A stretch of DNA of 64,000 nt from Sphingomonas sp. (lineage in GTDB: Bacteria; Pseudomonadota; Alphaproteobacteria; Sphingomonadales; Sphingomonadaceae), in assembly GCA_017418975.1 (NCBI GenBank), contig JAFOMG010000019.1, positions 1-64,000 of the forward strand. Reading direction: 5' to 3'. Both the position numbers and the translations under genes were made by a program. Position 1 is the stretch's first letter; each line of letters begins with the position of its first letter. Below the pieces are notes generated by a model, which worked only from the letters and a program-made list of their open reading frames with translations, had not been told where the DNA came from and searched no databases. Below, piece by piece: positions 8,702-17,479 of the stretch.

Positions 8702-10834
8702 ATGAAGATGGCGGGAAAGAAAGACCGGCTACTATATTGCGCGACGTCGCTGGCGGCTCTGTTCGCGCCAGGGATCGCCATGGCACAGGAGGCGGCGGAC
8801 CCGCCCTCCCAGGCCGATATCGTCGTGACCGCGCAGCGGCGCGCGCAGAATGTCGTGGACGTGCCGCTGACGGTCAACGTCCTGTCCGGAGCGGAGCTGA
8901 CCAAGCGCAGTGTCACTTCGCTGCAGGACATCGCCGACAATGTGCCCGGCCTGGACGTCTTCTCGCAGGGGGGCGGGAAGCAGCTGATCCAGATCCGCGG
9001 CATCAACAGCCTGCGGGGCACCTCGTCGCTCGTCGGCATCTATCTCGACGAAACGCCGCTCACCGGATCGCAGGACGGCTTCTACCCGGTCTATGCCGAT
9101 GCCGGCACGCTCGACCTGGCGCGGGTCGAGGTGCTGAAAGGGCCGCAGGGCACGCTGTTCGGCGAAGGGGCGATGAGCGGCGTCATCCGCTATGTCACCA
9201 ACGACCCGAAGCTCGACCGGATCGGCGGCACCATCGACTATTCGCTGTTCGCCACCGATGGCGGCCGGGCTTCCGCGCAGATGAAGGCCGCGCTCAACCT
9301 GCCGCTGTCCGATACGCTCGCGGTGCGCTTCGCCGGCGAATATCAGAACAATGGCGGCTGGCTCGAAAATGTCGGCACCGGCGCCAGGAACGTCAATTCC
9401 AGCCAGATCTATGACGGGCGGGTCAAGCTGCTGTGGCAGCCGGACTCGCGGCTGCGCGTCGTCGGCATGGTCGACATCCGGCACAATGACGAGGACTCCC
9501 CCTCCTACGCCAATATCCTGCCCTATGACAAAGGGCTGTATCGCCACGCCATCGATCCCCATGGCCGGACGAGCGGCGTGTCGGAGCTCGACCTCTACAG
9601 CCTGCGCGTGGAATATGATCTCGGTTTCGCCGAGCTGATGAGCAACACCGCCCACAGCAGGCGCTACAGCAACAGCAATCTCGACCAGATCTACTATGCC
9701 ACCAACGACCCCGCCGCGCCAATCACGCTGGAGATCGCCAATACGCGCTATCTCAACAAACAGTCGATCACGAGCCAGGAGCTGCGCCTGACCTCCAAGG
9801 GGGACGGCCCGTTCAAATGGGTGCTGGGCGGCATCTACAAGGACGATGACCTGCTGCGCCATTTCCTGGACGGCGCGGAGCTGCTCTATCCGCCGTCCAC
9901 CACCGTCACCATCCTCCAGGAGCCGATCCGGACGACCTCCAAGTCCTGGGCGGTCTATGGCGACGCCTCCTATTCGCCCTTCCGCCAGCTCGAGATCGGC
10001 GGAGGCCTGCGCTATTCGCACGACGACCGCAGCTTCACCGACGGCACGCTGCCGACCGCTTCCGGCACCTTCTCGCGCGTGACCTATCGCGCATTCGTGA
10101 AATACGACGTCGCCCGCGACGCGAACCTGTATTTCAACATCGGCAACGGCTTCCGCAGCGGCGGCTTCAACGCCGTGGTCAACCCCGCCTTCCCGCCCCC
10201 GCTGAGCTATGCGCCCGAACGCTCGATGGCCTATGAGGCCGGCTTCAAGGCGAGCCTGCTCGACGGGAAGCTGGGCGTGAACGTCGCAGCGTTCCAGCAA
10301 TATTATCGCGGCCAGGTCTATGACCGCGTGGTGCTGACGCCGGTGTTCCTGCAATATACCGCCAATGGGGGCAATACGCGGATCCGGGGCGTGGAATGGC
10401 AGCTGACCGCCAGCCCGGTGCGCGCGCTGCGGCTGTCCGCCAGCGGCACGGTGATGGGGTCGGTGTTCGTCGCCTCCACGCCCGAGGCGGAAGTGGATTT
10501 CCCGCCCGGCACCAGCCCGCTCGCGCTGCCGAAATATTCGCTCCAGCTCAGCGCCAACTATGGGTTCAACTGGGCGGCCTCGATCCCCGGCTATTTCGAC
10601 ATCGACTTCAACCACAAGGACAAGCTGGTCGGCGGACAGGGCGTGACCCGCATCGTCACCGGGCCGCAATCCTTCCTGGGCGCCAGCCTGGGCGCGACCG
10701 TCGAAGGGCTGGACATCGCGATCTTCGCGCGGAACCTGTTGAACGAGCACTCGCCTTATTATCCCACGCTCGGCGGGATCGGCGCGGTGCCGCGGCCGCG
10801 CCAGATCGGCATAAGGCTCGGAAAGTCGTTCTAA
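8702..10834 (+). CDS. TonB-dependent outer-membrane receptor
   Basis: A 710-residue outer-membrane receptor. A signal peptide ends near AMAQEA (about residue 25), followed by a TonB-box/plug start DIVVTAQRRAQNVVDVPL. The plug domain has the IQIRGINSLRGTSS and VEVLKGPQGTLFGEGAMSGVIRYVT motifs, and the C-terminal beta-barrel ends in a terminal phenylalanine (IGIRLGKSF). A good ribosome-binding site (GGGAGGG) precedes the ATG. The next gene, a secreted-type hydrolase, follows after 18 bases and is probably co-transcribed. Context with peptide and D-amino-acid enzymes suggests import of a peptide-like or ester ligand, but the sequence alone does not define it. Confidence 0.9.
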   Translation: MKMAGKKDRLLYCATSLAALFAPGIAMAQEAADPPSQADIVVTAQRRAQNVVDVPLTVNVLSGAELTKRSVTSLQDIADNVPGLDVFSQGGGKQLIQIRGINSLRGTSSLVGIYLDETPLTGSQDGFYPVYADAGTLDLARVEVLKGPQGTLFGEGAMSGVIRYVTNDPKLDRIGGTIDYSLFATDGGRASAQMKAALNLPLSDTLAVRFAGEYQNNGGWLENVGTGARNVNSSQIYDGRVKLLWQPDSRLRVVGMVDIRHNDEDSPSYANILPYDKGLYRHAIDPHGRTSGVSELDLYSLRVEYDLGFAELMSNTAHSRRYSNSNLDQIYYATNDPAAPITLEIANTRYLNKQSITSQELRLTSKGDGPFKWVLGGIYKDDDLLRHFLDGAELLYPPSTTVTILQEPIRTTSKSWAVYGDASYSPFRQLEIGGGLRYSHDDRSFTDGTLPTASGTFSRVTYRAFVKYDVARDANLYFNIGNGFRSGGFNAVVNPAFPPPLSYAPERSMAYEAGFKASLLDGKLGVNVAAFQQYYRGQVYDRVVLTPVFLQYTANGGNTRIRGVEWQLTASPVRALRLSASGTVMGSVFVASTPEAEVDFPPGTSPLALPKYSLQLSANYGFNWAASIPGYFDIDFNHKDKLVGGQGVTRIVTGPQSFLGASLGATVEGLDIAIFARNLLNEHSPYYPTLGGIGAVPRPRQIGIRLGKSF

Positions 10835-10852
10835 CCAAGCGGAGGGCCGCCG

Positions 10853-12355
10853 GTGTATCCGATCGACGTTGCCGTCTTTCTCCTGCTGATCGCCGCCGCG
10901 GCGCTGTTCGCGGTCGGGCGATGGCGGCCGGCGCTGCCGGCGGCGCTGGCCGCGCTGGGCACCGCGCTGGCGGCGCTCGCCCTGTACCATTGGCAGGCGG
11001 CTCCGGCCGCGGCGATCGCCGCCCTCGCGGCCGCCTGTCTGTGGCACGGCCCCGCCTTGCGAAGGCGCTGGCTGCGAAACGCGGCGCGCGCGGCGTTCAT
11101 GCTGGCCATCCCGGGCGCGGCGATCCCCTATCTGCTGTTCCCGCTCTTCGCGCTGCCCGCGCCCGACGGCCCCTATGCGATCGGGACGACGCGCATCGAG
11201 CTGATCGACGAAGGACGCCGGGGCGTGCTGGAGGACGGCGCGGATGCGCGACGCCGCGTGACGGTGCAGCTCTGGTACCCGGCCGGCGCGGGGGACAAGC
11301 ATTCCCCGGCGCGATATCTTCCGGGCGATACCGTCGCGGCCGACGCGGGATCGATCGCGCGCAACGCCCTGCACCGCTCCTTCGAGCTGCGGCATCTCGC
11401 CGCCATCCCCACCCATGCCCGGCTGGACGCCGAACCGGCGGGAGCCGGCCATCCGCTGTTCGTCTTCAACCATGGCTATACGATGTACCCCGCGCAGAAC
11501 ACGCCGCTGTTCGAGCGGCTGGCGAGCCATGGCTATGTCGTCGCCAGCATCGGCCACCCCTATGATTCCGCGCGGCAGCAATTCGCCGACGGATGGAGCC
11601 GCGAGACCACGCCGCTGGTCGTGTCCCCGGCAATGGTCGAGACGCTGGGCGCGCTGGTGCAGGATCAGAGCGTCCAGGCCTGGCGCCAACGCTTTCCGGC
11701 CTATGCCGAAGCGGCGGCGAAGGACCGGCTGATGCGGAGCACCGAGGCATGGCTGGCCGATACCCGCTTCATCCTCGCCACGCTCGCGCGCGGCCGGCCC
11801 TCGCCGCTCGCCGCGCGGATCGCAAGGTCGGTGGATTTCTCCCGCCTGGCGTTCGGCGGCATGTCGTTCGGCGGCGGCATCGCGGCGCAGGCCTGTGTGC
11901 AGGAACCACGGTGCCGCGCCGCGATCAGCCTGGACGGCGTGACCTACGATCCCGCGATGTTCGACCGCGCCGCCGGCCGGCCGATGCTGTGGCTGCAATC
12001 GGACTGGCCGCACTATCCGCTCTATCCGAACCAGCCGCGCGATCCCCGCACGCATCCGATGGACTTCGCGTTCCGGCGCTGGGCCGGCCCCGCGGCGCCT
12101 GACGATTTCCGTTTCCGGGTCGAGGGCTCGGGCCATCTCGCCTTCACCGACCTGATCCGCATGTTCCGCCACCGGACGCCACCGGCGCTCTACGGCACCA
12201 TCTCCGCCGCCGAGATGGACGGCGTGATCGGCGACTTCTCGCTCGGCTTCCTGGATCGGTTCGTCGAAGGGAAGGACAGCGGCTTTCCACGGGCCCAGGA
12301 AGCGCGGCACGCCTCGGCGATCCCGCATCTGCCCGGGACGGGCACTCCGCGCTAG
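10853..12355 (+). CDS. PAF-acetylhydrolase-like alpha/beta hydrolase with N-terminal membrane segments
   Basis: A 500-residue protein beginning with GTG behind a strong GGAGG site. Residues about 1-100 hold three to four hydrophobic segments. The remainder is an alpha/beta hydrolase of the platelet-activating-factor acetylhydrolase family, with VQLWYPAG, PLFVFNHGYTMYP and the nucleophile elbow GMSFGGG around Ser338. An aspartate in the SLDG strand and a histidine in SGHLAFTD would complete the triad. It probably hydrolyses an ester or short acyl substrate at the cytoplasmic membrane. It follows the TonB receptor closely and is convergent with dgcN. The natural substrate is unknown. Confidence 0.75.
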   Translation: MYPIDVAVFLLLIAAAALFAVGRWRPALPAALAALGTALAALALYHWQAAPAAAIAALAAACLWHGPALRRRWLRNAARAAFMLAIPGAAIPYLLFPLFALPAPDGPYAIGTTRIELIDEGRRGVLEDGADARRRVTVQLWYPAGAGDKHSPARYLPGDTVAADAGSIARNALHRSFELRHLAAIPTHARLDAEPAGAGHPLFVFNHGYTMYPAQNTPLFERLASHGYVVASIGHPYDSARQQFADGWSRETTPLVVSPAMVETLGALVQDQSVQAWRQRFPAYAEAAAKDRLMRSTEAWLADTRFILATLARGRPSPLAARIARSVDFSRLAFGGMSFGGGIAAQACVQEPRCRAAISLDGVTYDPAMFDRAAGRPMLWLQSDWPHYPLYPNQPRDPRTHPMDFAFRRWAGPAAPDDFRFRVEGSGHLAFTDLIRMFRHRTPPALYGTISAAEMDGVIGDFSLGFLDRFVEGKDSGFPRAQEARHASAIPHLPGTGTPR

Positions 12356-12389
12356 CGGGGAGCGCCCAGACAAGCCCTTGAAACTACGC

Positions 12390-12419
12390 CCGTCATCCCC
12401 GCGCAGGCAGGGATGACGG
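12390..12419. repeat. Dispersed GTCATCCC palindrome between convergent genes
   Basis: CCGTCATCCC (12390-12399) pairs perfectly with GGGATGACGG (12410-12419) over a 10-base loop, GCGCAGG core included. The same core (GTCATCCCCGCGCAGG) recurs at 63848, so this is a dispersed REP-like element. Between two convergent genes it can also act as a bidirectional transcript terminator. Confidence 0.7.
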
Positions 12420-12462
12420 TTGAACAAGTATGAATATCCAGAGGGAGCGCCCGCCCCGCCGC

Positions 12463-13455
12463 TCAGTTCAGCAGGACGTCGAGAATGCGATCGACGCCGT
12501 GCCTTATGGGGTCGCTGCAGGGCAATCCGGTCTGCGCCTCGATGTCGCGGATCGCGGCGTCGACCGCGGCAGGCTCCATGCGCGAGGTGTTGACGCTGAT
12601 CCCCACCACGCGCGCCTCCGGATTGGTCAGCTGCGCGGCGGCGACGTTCATGTCGATGCAGCGCCGCAAGTCCGGCACGCCATAGTCGAAGCCGAGCAGA
12701 TGGGTGCGGACCGGCTCGTGGCAGACGACCAGCGCATCCGGCTGGCTGCCATGGATCAGCCCCAGCGTGACGCCGGCATAGGCGGGATGGAACAGCGAGC
12801 CCTGGCCTTCGATCACGTCCCAGTGATCCGGCGCGGCATCGGGCGACAGCCATTCGGCCGCGCCGGAAATGAAGTCGGCGATCACCGAATCGATCGCGAC
12901 GCCCCGGCCGGAGATCATGATGCCGGTCTGTCCGGTCGCGCGGAAATCGGCGTCGATGCCGCGTGCCCGCAATCCCGCCTCCAGCGCCAGCGCGGTGTAT
13001 TTCTTGCCCACCGCGCAATCGGTGCCGACGGTCAGCAGCCGCTTGCCGGGCCGCTTGCGTCCCGAACCGGGCAGGAAGCCGCGATCGGGCTGGCGCAAAT
13101 CCAGTACCGCGCGCCCTGTCCGGTCACGCGCCTCGGCGATCGCCGGAATGTCGTTGAGGCGCTGGTGCATTCCCGCCGCGAGGTCCAGGCCCTGTTCCAG
13201 CGCGTCGACCATGGTCGCCACCCAATGCTCGGGGATGAAGCCGCCGACATTCACCACGCCGACGATCATGGTCCGCGCGCCGGCGCGAGCGGCCTGGGCG
13301 GGCGTCATCTCGGCGATGCCGAGATCGACCGTGCAGCCGGGCAGCCGGTGCTGCGCCAGCACGAGCTCGCTCCGCCATTGATTGACCCCCGCCGCCGTCT
13401 TGGCCGCGCTGAGCTCCTCCACGTCGCCCAGGAAAAGCAGATATGGTGCCTGCAT
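12463..13455 (-). CDS. dgcN: DgcN-type D-amino acid N-acetyltransferase (DUF1611)
   Basis: A 330-residue protein of the DUF1611 family. The characterised member DgcN acetylates D-glutamate as the first step of D-glutamate catabolism. Visible features are the N-terminal PYLLFLGDVEELSAAKTAAG, GVVNVGGFIPEHW, the P-loop-like GTDCAVGKKYTAL segment, the IEGQGSLFHPAYAGV motif, and the C-terminal VGISVNTSRM. The ATG at 13455 is chosen because GGGG lies six to seven bases upstream; ATG 13473 would add six residues. Its usual partner, the racemase DgcA, is encoded 6 kb away in the same locus. Specificity for D-Glu versus other D-amino acids cannot be read. Confidence 0.85.
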   Translation of the reverse strand: MQAPYLLFLGDVEELSAAKTAAGVNQWRSELVLAQHRLPGCTVDLGIAEMTPAQAARAGARTMIVGVVNVGGFIPEHWVATMVDALEQGLDLAAGMHQRLNDIPAIAEARDRTGRAVLDLRQPDRGFLPGSGRKRPGKRLLTVGTDCAVGKKYTALALEAGLRARGIDADFRATGQTGIMISGRGVAIDSVIADFISGAAEWLSPDAAPDHWDVIEGQGSLFHPAYAGVTLGLIHGSQPDALVVCHEPVRTHLLGFDYGVPDLRRCIDMNVAAAQLTNPEARVVGISVNTSRMEPAAVDAAIRDIEAQTGLPCSDPIRHGVDRILDVLLN

Positions 13456-13522
13456 CGTCATCCCCGTTTTCATTGCCAGTAGACGATGAGGGGGTGGCGC
13501 AGCGCCGCGCGGCCCGCTTTGC

Positions 13523-13612
13523 CATTCCGGGCCCGCCATTAGCCGTCACGGTTCCGGCGGGAAAAATCGCGAACTGGCGCGCCTCGACGGCTAAACCGAA
13601 ATGCCCGGAATG
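13523..13612. promoter_or_regulatory. Long inverted repeat in the dgcN/amidase divergent spacer
   Basis: CATTCCGGGC at 13523-13532 is the perfect inverse of GCCCGGAATG at 13603-13612, 70 bases apart. The arms flank the region that should hold both divergent promoters. The left arm is preceded by TTTGC and the right arm is followed by CTCAAA. The left side looks similar to the arm TTTGCAATCCG in the other divergent spacer at 19581. A shared operator is inferred. Confidence 0.4.
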
Positions 13613-13659
13613 GGCTCAAATCATCGTCGTCAATCAATGTGGGACGGACGACGCAGCCG

Positions 13660-15093
13660 ATGCAGGATATCGCGGGACAGACACCCTTGGCGCCACGCGC
13701 GACCATGGCATGGGAGATCGGCCGGCTCGACGCGCACGACCAGGCCGCGCTCGTCCGCCGGGGCGAAGTGTCGGCGCGCGAATTGTGCGAGAGCGCGATC
13801 GCGCGGATCGAGGCGCTCGACGAGGCGCTGAACGTCATCACGCATCGCGACTATGATGCCGCGCTCGTCCGCGCGGATCGCGCCGCCGGGCCGATGGCGG
13901 GCGTGCCCTGGCTGCTCAAGGACGGCCTCGACTATCGCGGCATGCCGAACCGCAGCGCCAGCCGCCTGCACCGCGATGCAGCGCCGGGCGATATCGACTT
14001 CCCCTTCACCCGGGCCCTGGACGATGGCGGCCTGGTCGCGCTCGGCAAGACCAACGCGCCGGAATTCGGCCTGCTGCCGACCACCGAGCCGCTACTCTAC
14101 GGCCCGGCCCGCAACCCATGGGCGGCGGAGCGCTCGCCCGGCGGATCGAGCGGCGGCGCGGCCATCGCGGTCGCCACCGGCATGGTGCCGCTGGCCCATG
14201 CGGCGGATGGCGGCGGATCGATCCGCATCCCGGCCTCGTGCTGCGGGCTGATCGGGTTGAAGCCGGGACGGGGCGCGACTCTGCGCGCCCGCGCGCCGCA
14301 CCTGATGGAGGATCTGCTCGCCTGCGACATGCTGCTCGCCCGCAGCGTGCGCGATGTGGAATGGGCGATGGGCATAGTCACCGCGCGCGCGCTCGCCCCC
14401 GTGCCTCGCCGCGACAAGGGGTTGCGGATCGCCATGGTCACCACCAACCTGAACGGCGACCAGCCTCATCCGGACGTGCTCGCCAGTACCCTGCGCAGCG
14501 CCAGGCTGTGCGAGGAGCTGGGCCATCATGTGTTCGAGGCGCCGCCGCCCTATGACGGCCCGGCGGTGATGGTGGCGTTCAAGGCGATCTGGGCCTATCT
14601 GGCGCGCGACGTGCTGCAATCGGCCCGCGCGCGTTTCGGCGCCGCCGCCGATAGGGCGGTCGAGCCCTGGACGCTGGGGCTGGGCGAATGGGCGGCCGAC
14701 ACCGCGATCGACGATGTCGACCATCTTTTCCGCGCGATCGAGGATGCCCGCCGCGCGCTGGACTCCGCGTTCGGCGACGCCGATGTCATCCTGTCGCCGG
14801 TGCTCGGCCTTCCCGCGCTGCGCATCGGGGAACTGGCCCCCGACGCGGATTTCGATCACATCATGCAGCTGATGTTCGATTATGTGTCCTACACGCCCCT
14901 GCACAACCTGACCGGCCATCCGGCGATGTCGCTGCCGGTCCAGCCGGGGCCGGACGGCGTGCCGATCGGCACGATGTTCGCCGCCCGGCGGGGAGGCGAG
15001 CCGCTGCTGCTCGAGCTCGCCCGCCAGCTCGAGCAAGCCGCGCCGTGGAAGGATCGCTGGCCCGGTTGCGTTCCCGGCGCGAACATGGGCTGA
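13660..15093 (+). CDS. Amidase signature family amidohydrolase
   Basis: A 477-residue amidase-signature enzyme. The catalytic Ser-Ser-Lys elements are visible: PWLLKDGLDYRG (Lys), ERSPGGSSGGAAIAVATG (cis-Ser region) and DGGGSIRIPASCCGLIGLKPGRG (nucleophilic Ser). Family members hydrolyse carboxamides, aryl acylamides or peptide amides. It is divergent from dgcN and is followed after six bases by an AraC regulator and then a carrier, suggesting one uptake-and-hydrolysis unit. The start is uncertain: ATG 13660 is chosen, GTG 13639 and ATG 13705 are alternatives. The substrate is unknown, though the context favours an N-acyl or peptide amide. Confidence 0.82.
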   Translation: MQDIAGQTPLAPRATMAWEIGRLDAHDQAALVRRGEVSARELCESAIARIEALDEALNVITHRDYDAALVRADRAAGPMAGVPWLLKDGLDYRGMPNRSASRLHRDAAPGDIDFPFTRALDDGGLVALGKTNAPEFGLLPTTEPLLYGPARNPWAAERSPGGSSGGAAIAVATGMVPLAHAADGGGSIRIPASCCGLIGLKPGRGATLRARAPHLMEDLLACDMLLARSVRDVEWAMGIVTARALAPVPRRDKGLRIAMVTTNLNGDQPHPDVLASTLRSARLCEELGHHVFEAPPPYDGPAVMVAFKAIWAYLARDVLQSARARFGAAADRAVEPWTLGLGEWAADTAIDDVDHLFRAIEDARRALDSAFGDADVILSPVLGLPALRIGELAPDADFDHIMQLMFDYVSYTPLHNLTGHPAMSLPVQPGPDGVPIGTMFAARRGGEPLLLELARQLEQAAPWKDRWPGCVPGANMG

Positions 15094-15099
15094 CTTGTC

Positions 15100-16221
15100 A
15101 TGACCGATCCGCCGCCGCCCGAAATCCTTTCCCGCAGCCTGCACGACATGCTGGCGCAGCTGCGCGACCCGGCCGCCGCGGAGGGACTCTCGACGCGCAA
15201 GGCGGACGGCTGGAGCCATCCGACGCCCGGCGGCCTCGGTTTCCGCTACGAGTATGACAGCAATGTCGCCAAGGGCGGCTGGGAATTCTACGAGCTGCAC
15301 AACGGCGTCTGCGTCGCCCTGGTCAACATGGTGGCGCGCCGCCAGCTCGCCCGCAGCCACCGGTGCGACGACTATCTCGCCTTGTCCGCGGTGCTCAACG
15401 GCAATGTCCGGCTTACCGATGCCGCCGGCACCGATGGCGAGCTCGCCGACGGCTATTGCACCATCTATGGCACGGGCGGCGGGCGCAGCTTCGACACCGT
15501 CTATGCGGCGGGCGACCATCTGCGCTGGGTGACCCTGTATTTCGAGCGCGGGCGCTTCTTCGAGCTGACCGGACTGACCGATAGCGACATCCCGGCCGAC
15601 CTTGCCCAGTATATCCGCGACGGCGGCGACTATCCGGTCCGCAACGTGCCGCTGTCGGAGCTTGCCTCGCTCACCGCGCACCAGCTCATCTCGCCGCCCT
15701 TCGCCCGCGCCTTTCGCGGCGCGTTCATGTCCGCCAAGGCGCTGGAGCTGGCCTGCCACATCCTCTTTGGCCTGTCCCAGCCGGACAGCGAGCAGTTCGG
15801 CGGCCGGTTCGAGGCGGAGGACCATCGCCGGCTCAAGCGCGCGATGCAGATCATCCGCGACAATATCGACCAGCAGATCAGCATCCACGAGATCGCCGAA
15901 ATGGTGGGAATGACGCGCCATCGCCTGCAGATCGGCTTCCGCATGATCTATGGCGAGACGGTGGGTCGCATCCGCGACAAGCTGCGCATGGAGCTGGCGC
16001 TCGACCTCATCCGCGACTCGAAGATGTCGATGATGGAGATCGCGCTGGAGACCGGATATGAACATGCGGCGAGCTTCACGCGCGCCTTCAAGGCCGCATT
16101 CGGGGTCTCGCCGATCCAGATGCGCAAGGTGGCGAATGACGAGCTGCGCGTGCGGCACCTCGCCTCCAGTCTGAAGCGCGGCGCCAGGCCGGCGAGCGAT
16201 GGGGAAAGCGATGAGGGCTGA
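15100..16221 (+). CDS. AraC-family transcriptional regulator
   Basis: A 373-residue activator. The C-terminal double helix-turn-helix is clear at about residues 250-350: ISIHEIAEMVGMTRHRLQIGFRMIYGETVGRIRDKLRMELA, then SMMEIALETGYEHAASFTRAFKAAFGVSP. The N-terminal 240 residues are a ligand-sensing domain reminiscent of PchR-like regulators (WEFYELHNGVCVALVN and VTLYFERGRFFELTG). It follows the amidase after six bases and precedes the MFS carrier, so it probably regulates this unit. The ligand is not predicted. Confidence 0.82.
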   Translation: MTDPPPPEILSRSLHDMLAQLRDPAAAEGLSTRKADGWSHPTPGGLGFRYEYDSNVAKGGWEFYELHNGVCVALVNMVARRQLARSHRCDDYLALSAVLNGNVRLTDAAGTDGELADGYCTIYGTGGGRSFDTVYAAGDHLRWVTLYFERGRFFELTGLTDSDIPADLAQYIRDGGDYPVRNVPLSELASLTAHQLISPPFARAFRGAFMSAKALELACHILFGLSQPDSEQFGGRFEAEDHRRLKRAMQIIRDNIDQQISIHEIAEMVGMTRHRLQIGFRMIYGETVGRIRDKLRMELALDLIRDSKMSMMEIALETGYEHAASFTRAFKAAFGVSPIQMRKVANDELRVRHLASSLKRGARPASDGESDEG

Positions 16222-16234
16222 GGGGCGCGGGGCC

Positions 16235-17479
16235 ATGATCCCGCGAAGCGCGATCGTGCTGCTGCTGAGCGCGATCTACGCGGTCAATTACATCGACCGG
16301 CAGATCCTCGCGATCATCCTGGAGCATATCAAGCACGAGTTCCAGGTGTCCGACACGCTGCTCGGGCTGCTGGTCGGGCCGGCCTTCGCCCTGTTCTACG
16401 CGACGCTGGGCATGCCGATCGCACTGGCCGCCGACCGGATGAGCCGCTCGCGGATCATCATCGCCTCGCTCGCCTGCTTCAGCGCGATGACGCTGGCGTG
16501 CGGGCTGGTCGCGCGTTTCTGGCAGCTCGTCGTCGCGCGGATGCTGACGGGCGTCGGCGAAGCCGGCACCGGCCCGGCCTCGCAATCGATCATCTCCGAT
16601 CTCTACGGTCCGTCCGAACGGGCGACGGCGCAGGCCATCTACGCCACCGGCGTCAATGTCGGGCTGATGATCGCCTTTTTCGCGGGCGGCTGGATCGCCG
16701 ATGCCTATGGGTGGCGCGCGGCCTTCATCGCCGCCGGCCTGCCCGGCCTGCTGCTGACTCTGCTGGCAATGGCGGTCCTGCGCGATCCGCCCCGGCCCGC
16801 GCCCGCGCAATCGCCCTCCCCCGCCACCGTGCGGCTCGGCTTCCTTTGGCGGCAGCGCTCCTATCGCTACATCGTGCTGGGAACCGCGATGAGCGCCTTT
16901 TCCGGCTATGGCATCACTGCGTTCGTGCCCGCCTTCCTGATCCGCTCGCATGGCATGGGGTCGACCGAGGTGGGCCTGATCTTCGCGTTGATCGTGGGGT
17001 TGGGCGGCGGGCTGGGCACCTATGCCTCGGGCCGCTTCGCCGACATCGCGGCGCGGCGCGGCGGCATACATCGCAACCTGCTGGCGCCGGCCATCGCCGC
17101 TCTCATCTCGATACCCTTCTGGGTGCCGTTCTTCCTGGCCGGCAATGTCGCGGTGGCGATCGCGGCGGCGGTCATTCCCGTCTCGCTCAGCGCCGCGTTC
17201 ATCGGCCCGTGCATCGCGACGATCCAGACGATCACGCCGCCGCCAATGCGCGCGCGCGCCGCCGCGATCCAGCTGTTCGTCGGCAATCTGATCGGCCTCG
17301 GCCTCGGCCCGCTGGTGATCGGCATGCTGAGCGACCTGCTGCGGCCGGTGTTCGGCGCGGACTCGCTGCGATACGCGATGTTCGCCGGCGTGGCCGCCGC
17401 GGTTGCCTCGATCCCCTTCTACCTGGTCGCCGCGCGCCATGTGCCGGAGGATCTGGAGCGGCTGGGCCGGCGCGACTAG
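16235..17479 (+). CDS. MFS transporter, spinster-like
   Basis: A 414-residue, twelve-helix major facilitator carrier. It resembles the spinster-type subgroup by YAVNYIDRQILAIILEHIKHEF near the start and by RMLTGVGEAGTGPASQSIISDLYGPSERATA. The start at 16235 follows the AraC stop with a GAGGGG element about nine bases upstream; ATG 16199 or 16211 would overlap the AraC gene. Its stop overlaps the stop of the convergent D-aminoacylase gene by four bases. It probably moves a small amide, acylamino acid or peptide across the inner membrane. The substrate is inferred from neighbours only. Confidence 0.82.
   Translation: MIPRSAIVLLLSAIYAVNYIDRQILAIILEHIKHEFQVSDTLLGLLVGPAFALFYATLGMPIALAADRMSRSRIIIASLACFSAMTLACGLVARFWQLVVARMLTGVGEAGTGPASQSIISDLYGPSERATAQAIYATGVNVGLMIAFFAGGWIADAYGWRAAFIAAGLPGLLLTLLAMAVLRDPPRPAPAQSPSPATVRLGFLWRQRSYRYIVLGTAMSAFSGYGITAFVPAFLIRSHGMGSTEVGLIFALIVGLGGGLGTYASGRFADIAARRGGIHRNLLAPAIAALISIPFWVPFFLAGNVAVAIAAAVIPVSLSAAFIGPCIATIQTITPPPMRARAAAIQLFVGNLIGLGLGPLVIGMLSDLLRPVFGADSLRYAMFAGVAAAVASIPFYLVAARHVPEDLERLGRRD

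Noticed and set aside
8732..13018. A 1428-codon open frame on the minus strand
   Set aside because: It is a shadow of the TonB receptor and PAF-acetylhydrolase-like genes in GC-rich DNA. The product is Arg/Gly/Ala-rich with no domain and conflicts with several well-supported genes.
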